Below, in pieces: positions 34,430 to 45,812 of a stretch of 64,000 nt of DNA. The stretch's first letter is position 1. The number at the start of each line of letters is the position of its first letter. A program made the position numbers and the translations under genes. Location of the stretch: NCBI GenBank assembly GCA_030867875.1, contig JAOWCC010000936.1:15322095-15386094 (forward strand), written 5' to 3'. Source of the DNA: Actinernus sp. WN-2022. Taxonomy: Eukaryota > Cnidaria > Anthozoa > Actiniaria > Actinernidae. The notes under the pieces were generated by a model that saw only the letters and a list, made by a program, of their open reading frames with translations, did not search any database and was not told the origin of the DNA.

Positions 34430-36428
34430 TTATATACCAAGCCTCCAATGTCCACCAAAACTCGAACTTTGTATGTTACTTTGTACTATTGGTATTTATG
34501 CCTAGATATTTGCCTATTGTAAATTGAATGTCAGCTTTCTGCATTGTTTACAAATTTGACATTTAATATGCTGGACTGGTCAGAAATTAGCAGGGGGAGA
34601 GGTGGAGAATGAATCAAGAAGTATAAAAATATATAGCCCTCTCCAGACATATATAGCCCTCTCCCTTTTGCCCCTTTCCCCCTATAACCCCCTTTTCAGT
34701 TGCCCATTTTTTGTGACCCTCCCCTCCTTCCACCTTCCCCTATGCCATCAGCAAATCATCGATATCATGGGCTCAATCATTACCTTGCCCCCTCCCCTGG
34801 AGTACTCTCCAGGGGAGTAAGTTGACGAGGTGGCAGTCCACACCTACAGTTAACTTCGCATGTGCTTTTTCAAAATGGCGGCAACGCGTGGCGTAATGTT
34901 AAACGAATAAACGACGCTCAACACTAAGACACCGCAGAGTTTAGTCCCTTCAAGTAAGCACACTTGGTTAAGAGCATGTAAGTTTTAATACCTGTGATCA
35001 GCTGCTCGTGGTTCTTTGGCTCGGTAATAGAGTCAGCCCTTTAGATCCGAGTACGAGTCGATACTTTCCATAATCGAGGAGTACTTTAAAAATACACGAA
35101 CAAACAAATACTTGTAATAGCTTAGTCAGAATTGGTAGGTCTAAGTGTAGCTAAGTATAGCTATTTAGGCCTAAGTATAGTAAGTAGGTCTATGTATAGC
35201 TAAGCAGGCATAAGTATAGCTAAGCAGGCATAAGTATAGTAAAATAGGTCTAAGTATGTCTAAGTATAGTAAAGTAGGTCTAAGTAGGTCTAAGTAGGTC
35301 TAAGTATAGTCCAGTAGGTCTAAGTATAGATAAGTAGCCCAAAAGTATAGCCACTACGTGACTTTGTAGAAAACAGCTTGCCGGACCACTACGTGACTGC
35401 CTACATGAAGTAGTTACCCGTGAAAGACATTTATTCGTTATATCAGGGTAGATTTCCAGATTAGGCTTCTATACCGGCTGTGACTGGATTAATTAAAAAT
35501 AGCTGAAAAATCTCTGAAAATAATTATCCATAAGAAAACTCGTATACAGAAAACTCAGCGGACTGATAATGCATTATAAGCCATTTGCGGCTCGCAGAGC
35601 GCATGTTTTCAAGTCAGGCCGGTTTTCTATTTGGCCGAGTATAGTGATAATAATTTCCTTTTAAGTAAGTTTCAAAAATAATTCTTATAGGCTGGTCTCA
35701 ATATATATATACATATCCCCAAAAAGATCTTAGCATTCTAAAAATCGCAAACTAAGGTTGCCCAACCATGCTGCTCTGAGAGATTCGCTCTTTGCCTCGG
35801 CTGCGCGCCTTTTGGGTAATATTTGGGTTGAAGCTACTGACTCTCAAAAGTATGCTCTACTTATTTATGGGCCTAGTGATACTTTTTTTTAAACTAAATC
35901 TCAGTTTTTTGTAGAGTTCAAACTGAGTTCATTATTGACACTGGGAGATTCACTGCTTCAACCTAATTTTTTGTTAGCCATTCTCAAATTCCTTGATGAG
36001 CGCACAATAGTGCTGCTCTTGGGGTAAACGTAGCCAGAAAATATGTTTAAATAAAAAAACTAAGGTGTCTTAAAATTTAAGTTATATAATGGTGTGTGTC
36101 AAAACCTCTAGATAGGTTGTCATATCCTTTAGTCGTATAATAATAACCACGCAAATGTTTTGTTAATTTCTCACCAAGGTATTAATAGCCATGCAGAGCT
36201 AGTAAAAAACATTAGCCGAAGCTGGTTGTTAAATAATTAAATAAACAGTGGAACACCGCTCTAATGAAATATATTTTTTATCCTGGTACTGAATTTAGCC
36301 GAATGAGCGGATAAGTTTCATAAATGTTTCTCTCAATTAGATATCGATTGAAGCTATTGTGCTGGTAAATAAACTAGACTCATAGCGCTTTGAAGTGATG
36401 AAAAAAGTATTATTGGCGCGCTGCTTGA
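34430..36428. other. Spacer with a tandem repeat tract
   Basis: No gene recognised. 34620-34800 is pyrimidine-rich. 35135-35345 is an irregular tandem repeat built from TAAGTAGGTCTAAGTATAG and variants. The remainder is AT-rich. Confidence 0.6.
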
Positions 36429-36639
36429 AGTGCATACGAAATTTTTTTTTTTTTTAGTTTTTCTATCGTTCATTATCGAAGATTGCGAAGAAAAAAATTA
36501 TAAAGCTGAGATTTTGTCATACATGCACTGGAAATATGGTCAGGAGACTGGGGCGAGTCAAGCTCGTGATGACGTAGCAACCTTGACACACTTGATAGCA
36601 TATTCGCATAGACGTAAACAAGCTCGATAAACCTGCGAA

Positions 36640-36790
36640 CCATCAGAAAGCGAGCAAAAATATCTTCATCTTCGAGTTCAGAGAGTGGAAGCCACGATTT
36701 TGATGAAGTGGAAGTAAGGGCGAACAAATTTCAACCGTACGAAGATGAGCCGCTGCGGGCTCCAGCGATGGGGAAGACGACGACGAAAAG
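36640..36790 (+). pseudogene. Ser/acidic N-terminal exon, second gene of element
   Basis: The plus frame reads KRAKISSSSSSESGSHDFDE then ANKFQPYEDE; a shifted frame continues with SSDGEDDDEK and a potential donor GTATGT at about 36789. A serine run followed by an acidic patch and a QPY motif resembles the N-termini of abundant coral proteins annotated as P2X7-like, but no zinc-binding P2X7-type domain was found downstream, so I leave the function open. A frame change near 36747 suggests decay. Confidence 0.35.
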
Positions 36791-36949
36791 TATGTCTCTG
36801 GCGGTGTTGTGCTCTAGATTCGAGGGCCAAGTCCCAATAAATCACAACAGGAAGCCTTTGTATCGGAATCCTCCGCTTGAAATCTTTTCTGGAGCAACTA
36901 CAGAATGCAGGGCCACTTTTAAAGCTCCGTCATATTCATATTGAGCTCG

Positions 36950-38244
36950 TTTGCTCGTGGCCCTGTATTCTGTAGTTTAGCCTCGTCGTCGTGCAGGTCA
37001 GTCTGAAAACGAGTAAGTGATTTTTTTTATATTAATGTTTATAGTTTTGGAAATGACAGTACTCTAAACAATACATGTAAGTATTTGTGGCTAGTCTTCC
37101 CTTTGTCCCTCCCTGGGGTTGAAAATGTGTAGGATTTTTTAGGGTTTGATTCAAATACTCGGGACGGAAGTCACGTGTCACTGTTGTAATAACGAAAATA
37201 TTGTAATTATTCAGTACTATTTCACCGTTTACTTTGTGAACCCTAGCTCTAAATACTTGAGAACTCGTTTTGTGATGGTTAGGGTTCATTTTGGGGCCAG
37301 GGAGACGCAATGTATTCATAGGCAGTCAAACACTATTCACTTCCGGCTCCTAGTACTTGAATTGCATCGTAAAACTAACTTCATCCTTGCAGAGTAATGA
37401 AATATACAGAATAAGTACATGTAAGTTAGATATACAACTGTGGCACCACCTTTTGCACAAACAAATAAATAATGAAATACATGCAATTAACAACATTACT
37501 ATTATAGCAACTATTCTAAGGGAAAGCCTACGTTAAATTTTATTTTTGTAGCTTCCTACGAGCTGTTGCATACAGATGGCTAATCTGCTGAATTTGTGGC
37601 TATATGGGCTGGGACAATAACAGGCCGTTGCCAGCCAGCTGTGTTTATGACATATGGCAGAGGTTTAATACACCCCATCACCAGGCAAGCAGTTACCAGC
37701 CAGCAGAAGCAAGGACACAATAGTGTTTGTGTATCCATAATGTACCACAATAGCTAAGGTCTTTATGCATTGCTGCATGTTATTCAATGAAACTTCTATC
37801 AACATAAATGCATCAGTCAACGTCACTATTAGCATTTCAAGGAGAGGTACTACGTTAAAATGGAAATTATATACATGTACTAATATACATGTATATAAAG
37901 TGTATATATATATATATATATATATAATAGAGAGTTTGCACAATGCCAAGTGGTAATGTGCATGATACTGTAGATCCTTACATGTAGCCTCTCTTGGGTG
38001 TGGAAAAACAAAATGCTTGTAAGTTGTATCCACTGTTACTCACTAAGGATGTGCCATGCATACAATTGTGCCTCCGTTAATTCAATTCTAAGCATGCCTG
38101 ATACCCCTGGGAATTTCACTATTTATAATATTTCTTGCAAATGCTCCACTGTCTTACTTACAAAGCCTTGCTCAAATACTGTAAAAAGTGTTAAAATAAA
38201 CAATCCCCAGGACTGGTTGGTTTGTTGACCAATGCCCCACCCTT
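36950..38244. other. Interior of Kolobok-like element, no exon recognised
   Basis: AT-rich interior; a (TA)n tract lies at about 37905-37926 next to a short hairpin ATACATGTAC. No coding exon could be assigned on either strand. Confidence 0.4.
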
Positions 38245-38535
38245 TGCCAGATAGGGGGGATTGGACACACTTGGCTTTGCCTCTCACCTATGTGGTCCAG
38301 GTTCAAATCCCGGACGCGACACCATATGTGAGTTGAGTTTGTTGGTATCACACCCTTGCTCCGAGGGTTTTTCTTCGGGTTCTCTGGTTTTCCTCCCTCC
38401 TCAAAAACCAACCTAAATTCCAATTCGACCATGGAGTTCGTCGGAATTAAACATAAGCCTCTGGCTTGGGAGACCCAGTAACGGCTTCCTGTATCTTTGA
38501 CATAAAGTATACCATTTATTATTATTATTATTTAC
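38245..38535 (+). repeat. Full-length tRNA-derived SINE
   Basis: Head with a B box GGTTCAAATCC (38302) and preceding tRNA-like sequence, then the body GTGAGTTGAGTTTGTTGGTA, CTTGCTCCGAGGGTTTTTC, TCTGGTTTTCCTCCCTCC, AATTCCAATTCGACC, and an (ATT)n tail near 38515-38545. It is the most complete of the copies of this family in the window and is inserted inside the Kolobok-like element. Confidence 0.8.
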
Positions 38536-38721
38536 CATTTATTATTATTAATTGATATACATTAGTGGTGGTGTGCTTTACAACTGAGGCTTTCTTTGGT
38601 CTGGCTGTTAGACAATATGACTTGCTAAGATTATAGTGATATCACTCTACCAGTTGTAAAAGGCTAATATAACACAATTTATTATTTACAACTTTGCTTT
38701 TTGATAGTGGGGGATGGTCAG

Positions 38722-38880
38722 TTATATGGTCAGTAACTATTCACAAGAACTTTTAGGGTGTCCCTTTTTTGGGCTGTCCACATTTGCTGCACACAGGAGC
38801 CTTTCGTTTTTGGGTAGTTTTGTTTGTGGCTGTTGTCACAGTAGACTGGATGTCAGCTAGCTTGTAAAGCATCTTGTTCT
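38722..38880 (-). pseudogene. C-terminal Cys/His knuckle exon
   Basis: On the minus strand a basic stretch (TTATNKTTQKRKAPVCSKCG) leads to CxxCGQPKKG; in the next frame GHPKSSCE and a stop follow. The C-x2-C-G-x-P-x-K-G-H-x(4)-C pattern is a small zinc-knuckle found at protein ends in cnidarian repeat-encoded proteins. The break sits at an A6G3 homopolymer, so it may be a one-base indel. It may be the last exon of the transposase gene or of another element gene. Confidence 0.45.
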
Positions 38881-39133
38881 TCGGCTGTTATACATATACA
38901 AAACATATGTTGACTTATACATGTATTTAAAACCATCCCTAGATAAAGTGGTGAAATGATTCTTGGTATTTTGAAGGATCATGAAATGTAAGCCTTTTGT
39001 AAAAATAAAAAGCTGTATATTAGCAAACTAATATATGTCTTGATGGACATTGTTTTAGTAGAAATTGGTTTTGGACAACATGTTCGAGATTGAAAATATA
39101 TATATTTATTTCATTTTTGACACATTTCTATTA

Positions 39134-39309
39134 TTATTCGATAACCTTTATTTCACTAAGATGCAAGTGAATTTTAATATATTGCTCATTAGATATTCAA
39201 GGGCTTTTATATGGAGGTCTTTATATGATATAAAGGCCCTTGAATACCTAATCAGGTCTTTACATTGACATTCACTGGAATGTTAGGGAAATAAAGGTTA
39301 TCGAATAAC
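39134..39309. mobile_element. 176-bp palindromic MITE
   Basis: Ends TTATTCGATAACCTTTATTTC and the inverse; matching continues nearly to the centre (TATTCAAGGGCNTTTATAT and inverse). Flanking TA or TAA duplications fit Tc1/mariner or Harbinger-type insertion. It lies inside the 3' part of the Kolobok-like element. Confidence 0.8.
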
Positions 39310-39416
39310 AATGAAATAAGTAAGTTAAATACCTTGGTTCTCTCAGTATTTAACTCTTACATGTATGTGAATCATTTTTTGTTTAACTAATGGTAAGCGA
39401 AAAATAGCTGGAGAAT

Positions 39417-39932
39417 TTCGAAGTGTACGATCTTAAGGATTGTGCAGCAGAACATAGTGTAAGCCCCGTATTTTGCACAATGCCCCATAGAGTTAAATGT
39501 CCCATCCTGCACCACACCACATCCTTCACTTTCTTAATTAAGTTTGTTCACGAGCACTGTTCTATAGCTTTCCCAGTATACTGTAAGATCACCAGGAACA
39601 GGAACTTCTTTTGGTGAATAAAGTATGTCCTTATATCATAAGTACATAGCCCCATGTGTCTGAACACCAGCGACACCTTGCTTATGGAAGCCCCAGCCAT
39701 GAGAACAGCAAAGCTGGGCAAGATGTTAGCAGCTGGGCACTTCCCAAGGACCAATGGTTTTGACTGCCATTTGAATGCATTTTGCCCAGTTTTTGGACAA
39801 TGCTGGCATACCATCACCATGGTACCATTACGTCTGATGCTTATGGTAGGCTTGGTTTCCTTGCACTTAAAGCAAAAAATTGTGAACAATGCCATCAGCA
39901 ATGAACTTGGGCTCTTCATGGCTAGTTGAACT
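39417..39932 (-). pseudogene. Kolobok-like transposase core exon, frameshifted
   Basis: After an acceptor TTTTTTTCAG at 39933 the minus strand encodes a Cys-rich region (FCFKCKETKPT, MVMVCQHC), then PAANILPSFAVLMAGAS and YFIHQKKFL; past a stop, another frame gives DGTFNSMGHCAKYGAYT. The DG.x.S.GHCAKY.xY block contains the first catalytic Asp of the Kolobok/THAP9-like DDE nuclease as I know the family. At least two frame changes break the exon. The catalytic residues further on were not found before 39310, where a MITE interrupts. Confidence 0.65.
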
Positions 39933-40127
39933 CTGAAAAAAAAATTAACAGCATTTTGTTTAAAATCGTATAGTCACATTTTATATATCTACAGCCAAAT
40001 CTGTTGTCAGTAAAATAAAACATCTTAATTGCCAATCTTAGAATAAATATACAACAAATTATTGTTGTATCTACATACACCTAGCTGCATGTAGATTTTA
40101 ACTTATGTATTTTCAAATTATATGTAC

Positions 40128-40188
40128 CTAACATTATTTGGATAATTATTTCCTTGGGAATCCTGATCACTTTCTTCATCATCCTCTG
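40128..40188 (-). pseudogene. Acidic linker exon of THAP gene
   Basis: A 61-nt exon between acceptor CCTATAG and donor TTAG/GTACAT encoding AEDDEESDQDSQGNNYPNNV. Acidic linkers commonly follow the THAP domain in such transposases. It is placed by splice-site match and position between THAP and core exons; phase continuity with both neighbours was not confirmed because of frameshifts. Confidence 0.45.
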
Positions 40189-40218
40189 CTATAGGCTTAG
40201 GCAGGAGAGTACCCTGGT

Positions 40219-40470
40219 TCCAGAGGTTTTCTAGTAAGAACAGCCGCAGAGAAAGAGCCGTTCTCTCTCTAGCTCTAGAAAACCTCTGGCTCTGGAGAGC
40301 TAAACTAGAGTGCAATGTTTACATTTTGTCTCATTAGCATAAATCAAAAAAACAAGAATCAAATTAAACTAAAGATACAAACAAACATACTCCACAAATC
40401 GAAAGAGAATGCCACACTTAGTAATCACTGAAACTTTGAAAGTAATATATTTAACCTTAAATTATAAATT
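40219..40470. repeat. Hairpin and partial MITE in THAP-gene intron
   Basis: CCAGAGGTTTTCTAG and CTAGAAAACCTCTGG form a hairpin at 40223-40290. Immediately right, TGTTTACATTTTGTCTCATT and following sequence resemble the left TIR of the MITE at 20538-20937, so this is a truncated relative. Confidence 0.65.
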
Positions 40471-40708
40471 AGCTTTTCAAAACAGTAATGAGTATTAAAA
40501 TTTACAAAGATTAAATTGTAAAAGGAGTATGTACAATACTTTTTATTACATAATTTCGCACATCCAATATTCAAAAGGCAATAACCTTAACTTCGGTACT
40601 GCGTACGTTAGTTTACAATCTATTTCAAACAAAAATAAAGATGCTTTGGGCGATGTGCACGGTTTTATTAAAATACAATTGAGAGAGGGACATTAGAAAT
40701 GGACTTAC

Positions 40709-41081
40709 TTGTCTTCGCTGCGAGCACTCGGCGGCGGAGAGGACACATCGCGACTAGAACAGCATCCTTGGTCGGAACTGCTCGCCTGATCAATTTTTTT
40801 TTCAACTGCGGAAGCTGTTTCGTAGTATCTGACGGACCAGAGAAAATGATCGACCTGTGCTCGTAGCAGCTCTGCTCAAAGTCAAAGTGAGCCGAACATG
40901 GGGCAAACCCTTCAGTCCTGTGTTTATGAACAAAACGCGTCCACTTCTGTTTCACAGATTCTTCCTTTGGGAAGTAGAACATAGATATGCCTTCCGTATA
41001 GCTGTTGTTCTTACAACCGACCTTGTTAGGGCCACCAGCCACACAATAATCGCCGCGGTTCTTTAGCTTTCTCTTACTATT
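40709..41081 (-). pseudogene. THAP DNA-binding domain exon of transposase
   Basis: Encodes a THAP zinc finger (C2CH): the first cysteines in DYCVAGGPNKVGCKN, then GISMFYFPKEESVKQKWTRF, FAPCSAHF for the second Cys/His pair, and a basic tail with RRAVPTKD, ending at donor CAA/GTAAGT. THAP domains bind DNA and in Kolobok and P elements recognise the transposon ends. The frame is open to a TGA at 41082-41084; an ATG at 41095 lies in another frame, so a one-base shift near the N-terminus has probably removed the start. Confidence 0.82.
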
Positions 41082-41329
41082 TCACTGGTAGCCATGTTTC
41101 GCTTACCGCTGTGTCACGGTTACTACGTCATCCTACGTCACAGGCCCTGTAATTGGATCGTATGGCCGCGAGGGAAATGTAACCTTTTTGAAGCGTTCTG
41201 ACCGAACTTCTAGGCGAAAAAAAATTGCCATGAAATCGCTTCAGGTAAACGAGACCCAAAAAATCGGACTTTTGAAGACTTAATTTAGGATATTAGGAGT
41301 TAATATTTTTCATTTCGTATGCACTTTAA

Positions 41330-41790
41330 GCATACCTCAGATACAATTACAGAGCTAGAGTAATTTGCCATATAAAGGTTAAAAAAACATTGGTTATAAA
41401 TTTAACACCGGAAACAGTGGTTCGAGACATGCTATGAAATTCTCGTTTCATTCAAAATTTTATTTAAGCAGTAATACTAGTACTACGAAAGATAACCGTT
41501 ATCAATCCAGATAACAGAAAGCGGAACCAAAACTCTGGAGTGTAACCAAAACCTTAGCTCGATTTGGCACGATTTGGCAAAAATTCTAGGGATTTGGATC
41601 CTCGCCGAACCAGGACCCTAGGTAGGAACCAAAACCCTGTTTATACACCGCCACTGATCAACTCACTAATTGGCGGGGAAAATGATCTAAAACTAGACGT
41701 TTCTAACAGAAAGTGAAGTGCTGCGAGGGGATGCATTGAGCTACTGTCTAGTGATATTAGTTTGAGTTTGAGTTGGGCAAACTAATATCT
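41330..41790. other. Unassigned spacer
   Basis: No gene recognised between the Kolobok-like element and the tandem arrays. Confidence 0.4.
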
Positions 41791-43522
41791 AAGCTAACCT
41801 TACGCTCTGTATATATGGAGAGTCACACTTTAGCAGTAATTAAATGCTAAACTGACGCTCTGTATATATGGAGAGTCACACTTTAGCAGTAATTAAATGC
41901 TAAACTTACGCTCTGTATATATGGAGAGTCACACTTTAGCAGTTAATTAAATGCTAAACTTACGCTCTGTATATATGGAGAGTCACACTTTGGCAGTAAT
42001 TAAATGCTAAACTTACGCTCTGTATATATGCGAACTCACACTTTAGCAGTTAATTAAATGCTAAACTTACGCTCTGTATATATCCGAGCTCACACTTTAG
42101 CAGTTAATTAAATGCTAAACTTACGCTCTGTATATATGCGAGCTCACACTTTAGCAGTTAATTAAATGCTAAACTTACGCTCTGTATATATGCGAGCTCA
42201 AACTTTAGCAGTTAATTAATTAAATGCTAAACTTACGCTCTTTATATATGGAGAGTCTAACTTTACGATATAAGCGATTTGTACTGATCATTATATTCTG
42301 TGTATTCTTATTCCATAATACGGCCAATCGAACGCACTCTTAGCCTGTTCTGAGTGAGCGGACAACATTTACAGCAGTTAGTTCCTATATTTTGTAGCAG
42401 GGGCGTAGCTGCCTTTAATCCATTAAGCCCGGGCTTAACAGGAATTTTGGTGATTTAGTTTTTGCTGTAGCAGTGATTTTCTTCTGTTTTGTATAACTTT
42501 TATTAGAAACTCAACTCTAACCCTTGAGTGAGCATGGCGAATATGTTATCTACTGCACTATTCAACCGAACCCCAATCTTACTAAACCATATTTTGATTT
42601 TGAAAAATATCCTCTGTATAACTGTGTTATATCGCAAATTCAACTAAGTATTTAGTTTTCCTTGTAACACTGATGCCTGGAGGTCAATTGAGTTCTATTG
42701 CGCCATCAATACCATCACTATTGGGCGAGTTGTCACATTTGCAGTGTTATAGCACAGGCCAAGCTCTTCCATTTGTACCGGTGTTTGACAACAAAACACA
42801 GAGCAAATCCTTTATCTTGGGACTTCGAAATAACTGTGTTATATCTCGCTTAAAAGTACCACTATATACTACACGCGGCGCGAACTGGGTGGTAAAGGAA
42901 TCCGATATCATAAAAAATCCTTTGCCTGCCGTCTGGAGATTGACGTCGGCAACTTTTACATCACACACAATGATATCTACACACCATGTCTTACCACTTT
43001 TTGATTGGTTAATTTTCATGATTATAGACAGTTGGTCATGATTGTAACATAAACTGTTTAGATAATTTTAATTCGGAAGCGGCGTTATTACGCAGAACAT
43101 TTTTGACCCTGTATATTACAGAGCGTAAGCATTTAATTAACTGCTAAAGTGTGACTCCCTATATACAGAGCGTAAGTTTAGCATTTAATTAACTGCTAAA
43201 GTGTGACTCCCTATATACAGAGCGTAAGTTTAGCATTAATTAACTGCTAAAGCGTGAGCTCGCATATATACAGAGCGTAAGTTTAGCATTTAATTAACTG
43301 CTAAAGTCTGAGCTCGCATATATACAGAGCGTAAGTTTAGCATTTAATTAACTGCTAAAGTGTGACTGTCCATATATACAGAGCGTAAGTTTAGCATTTA
43401 ATTAACTGCTAAAGTGTGACTGTCCATATATACAGAGCGTAAGTTTAGCATTTAATTAACTGCTAAAGTGTGACTGTCCATATATACAGAGCGTAAGTTT
43501 AGCATTTAATTAACTGCTAAAG
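41791..43522. mobile_element. Foldback-like element with tandem-array arms
   Basis: The left arm (41791-42262) has nine tandem ~54-bp units with CTTACGCTCTGTATATATGG and AGTCACACTTTAGCAG. The right arm (about 43113-43522) has eight units of the same sequence in inverse orientation. The ~850-bp centre has no recognised transposase. Long TIRs composed of tandem repeats are the architecture of foldback / Galileo-type elements. Units also contain an internal palindrome around TTTAGCAGTTAATTAAATGC. Confidence 0.78.
42263..43112. other. Centre of foldback-like element
   Basis: Holds one end of the TTAA MITE family (AATACGGCCAATCGAACGCA, 42315-42342) and an unrecognised minus-strand open frame of 90 codons (42747-43019) with no family marks. 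No transposase motif seen. Confidence 0.45.
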
Positions 43523-43535
43523 TTTCGGTCAGTAA

Positions 43536-43895
43536 TACATGCATCAGGAGTTCCGGACTTCCGGTTGGATCACACTGCATTCTGGGTAGGTGGGCTCAGA
43601 AAAGTGGGCATCAACTTCTAGATCGGCCATATTGGATTTGAGTGAAGTCAATTTTTGCTCCTTTGCAAGTTCAAAAACTTACTACCTAATACACGGAATA
43701 TCTTACCTTTACAGATTTTTCAGTTGGGAGTTCTAAGTCGATGTTTAAGCTTTAGAACGGGATTAATAAAGTTTCCAAGTTGACTGCGCTCAAATCCAAT
43801 ATGGCCGCTCTGGAAGTTGATGCCCACTTTTCTAAGCCCACCTACCCAGAATGCAGTGTGATCCAACCGGAAGTCCGGAACTCCTGATGCATGTA
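43536..43895. mobile_element. 360-bp MITE with ~110-bp TIRs
   Basis: Ends TACATGCATCAGGAGTTCC and the inverse; the arms share ACTTCCGGTTGGATCACACT, GGGTAGGTGGGCT and CCAATATGGCC-type sequence for about 110 bp. The target duplication is unclear (possibly TA). It is squeezed between the foldback arrays and the TTAA element. Confidence 0.82.
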
Positions 43896-45168
43896 TATAA
43901 TAAAAAAAATACCATTTAAAGGCCCAGTACGGACCTTGATGCTTTGCGCGCCGCGTACCTCAAAGCCGCCATTTGTCGCAGTTGAAAATTGCTCTCTTTT
44001 CAACCGCTCTATGCAATCCACTTCCATCGGCCGTTTTTCTAATCTGAATTTCAGTATATTTATTTCCACATGTTGCCAAATTGTAAGGCATCATTTCTAT
44101 AGCATTTTAAAGACATTTAGGTCGTAATGTAGGTGAAATTTGTGTTACGAACAATGCGATGTATGTTTATGGGGAAGGCATCATGGCGGAACCGTCGGTA
44201 GGAAGACCACGTTAGCCTGGTTCTGTTCGGAAAATAAGACTTTTTTCTTCTGTATTTTACGGCCGGAATGAGAGGAAGCCACATATGGGTTTTGCAGGGA
44301 AAAAAATCAGTGTTTTTGCGTTGTGTAATGCCACTGTCGTCAACGGTATTAAGCAGTCTTCAGTGATATTATAAATTGCCAATTGGCTAGTTATTCACCG
44401 CGAGAGATATCGATTCCACTGGCATGGCTGGAGTGGTCAAAGAGGAAAGGAATCATTTTACTATCATGACAAGTTTCAAGTGGATACTATAGAAGTGAAA
44501 TGGATTTTATAAGCCGTAGTTTTTGATGAGCCGATGGGCATGATTTGGGAGTTTATGAAAATTTATGTGAACCCACAACAAACAGTCTGAACAACTATAA
44601 AGGTAAAATGACAGAATACTGTTACGTTCATTAAAGCAATTTACCAGATACTTTTTCTGAATTCACAACTAAATGAATTATTAAGTTGAAACATACTGGT
44701 ACTGTTGTGCAATATATATATATATACATATATAGTAAAAATATTGTAGGGTGGTGGAAGGATTTTGCAAGAATATAGCCCAAACATTTTGAATTTGAGA
44801 CCACTACTGTATACATGTATGCATTTCAGTGATCTGCTGAGAAGGACAATCTTAGAAACTTCACATTATGGCAAAGTAATTTTATAAAAAATGTTGAGTG
44901 GCAAATTGGAACAATTTGAGTGTTTATAATGCTAAAACAAAAACCTATAAATTAGCTTTTTTCATAAACAAAGTAAGACAAGTGATTCTAAGTCCCTGCA
45001 TCTAATTGGTAAGAGAAACATTTAATTAAAGTTGGAACTATAGTGGTTTTAATAAAATCAAGGGTACTGTACAGGCTGTTGCTCGTTGTCACTGATATTT
45101 ACTAGCAACACAGTCTAATCTATATGTAAGTTTCAAGGATAGTGTATACGACTCAATGTACTGTAAAT

Positions 45169-45302
45169 GAAGGGCAGTGTGTAAAAAGGGTGTAAGTGAT
45201 TCTTAATCACATTCTAAATTCTCCCTTAGAAAACAAAGAAATTGAAGGAGAATTTAGAATGTGATCAAGAGCCACTTATGCCCTTTTTGCACACAACCCT
45301 TC
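45169..45302. mobile_element. 134-bp hairpin MITE
   Basis: GAAGGGCAGTGTGTAAAAAGGG and its near-inverse at 45281-45302; the arms match (AATCACATTCTAAATTCTCC and inverse) almost to the centre. Non-coding. Confidence 0.75.
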
Positions 45303-45609
45303 AAATATACATGATAAGTATTCTAAAAAAATACAAAAAGTAGGTTTACGATAAAAAAATTAAGATAATATGCATATCTAGACAAAGAGATACAATGTAA
45401 TATAGAGTACAGGAAATCATTGTAGCAAAAGCTAAACAATGTCCACAAATAAGCAATATTCTACTAGCAACAGGTGTACGTTGTCATGAGATTTTACGCA
45501 CATCGAAAAAAATCTAGCATTTTGTAAATGCATCAAATCAAAAATCAAATATTTTGTTTACCCTTTTTAGCCCTCTAGCAGATCGTATTAATGATCCGAA
45601 CATTCTCCA

Positions 45610-45812
45610 CACACTTTCACTACATTCAATGTTTACAACTCACATGTTGATATTTACAGAGGGATGAAAACTGGAGAACAACCTTCAAAGCATGGATGAA
45701 AATCAACAAACTCAACTCTCACATAATGGTGTATACGGGATTCAAACCCTAGTCACAATAGTGGGAGGCGAGCACTAATACGCTGTACCACACAGCTCTC
45801 CCATGAGCCTAA
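45610..45812 (-). repeat. tRNA-derived SINE copy
   Basis: Minus strand: tRNA-like head with an A box GAGCTGTGTGGTACAGCG and a B box GGGTTTGAATCCCG, then TGTGAGAGTTGAGTTTGTTG and a CTCCAGTTTTCATCCCTC end, matching the body of the 38245 SINE family. It has the internal Pol III promoter elements. Confidence 0.7.

Larger units (their letters stand above)
36429..41325. mobile_element. Kolobok-like TIR transposon, THAP transposase
   Basis: The ends AGTGCATACGAAAT (36429-36442) and the exact inverse ending at 41325 lie next to TTGA (36425-36428, mutated TTAA) and TTAA (41326-41329). Inside, a minus-strand gene encodes a THAP domain followed by a DDE-type transposase region, the hallmark of Kolobok transposons, which target TTAA. 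A plus-strand serine/acidic exon starts at the other end, so genes converge. Later SINE and MITE insertions and frameshifts show it is an inactive copy. Confidence 0.72.

Noticed and set aside
41791..43522. CRISPR-like array
   Set aside because: The units are tandem without variable spacers, occur in inverted pairs, and lie in animal DNA.
45713..45812. tRNA gene near 45.8 kb
   Set aside because: It is continuous with the SINE body (TTGAGTTTGTTG), so it is a SINE head rather than a tRNA gene.
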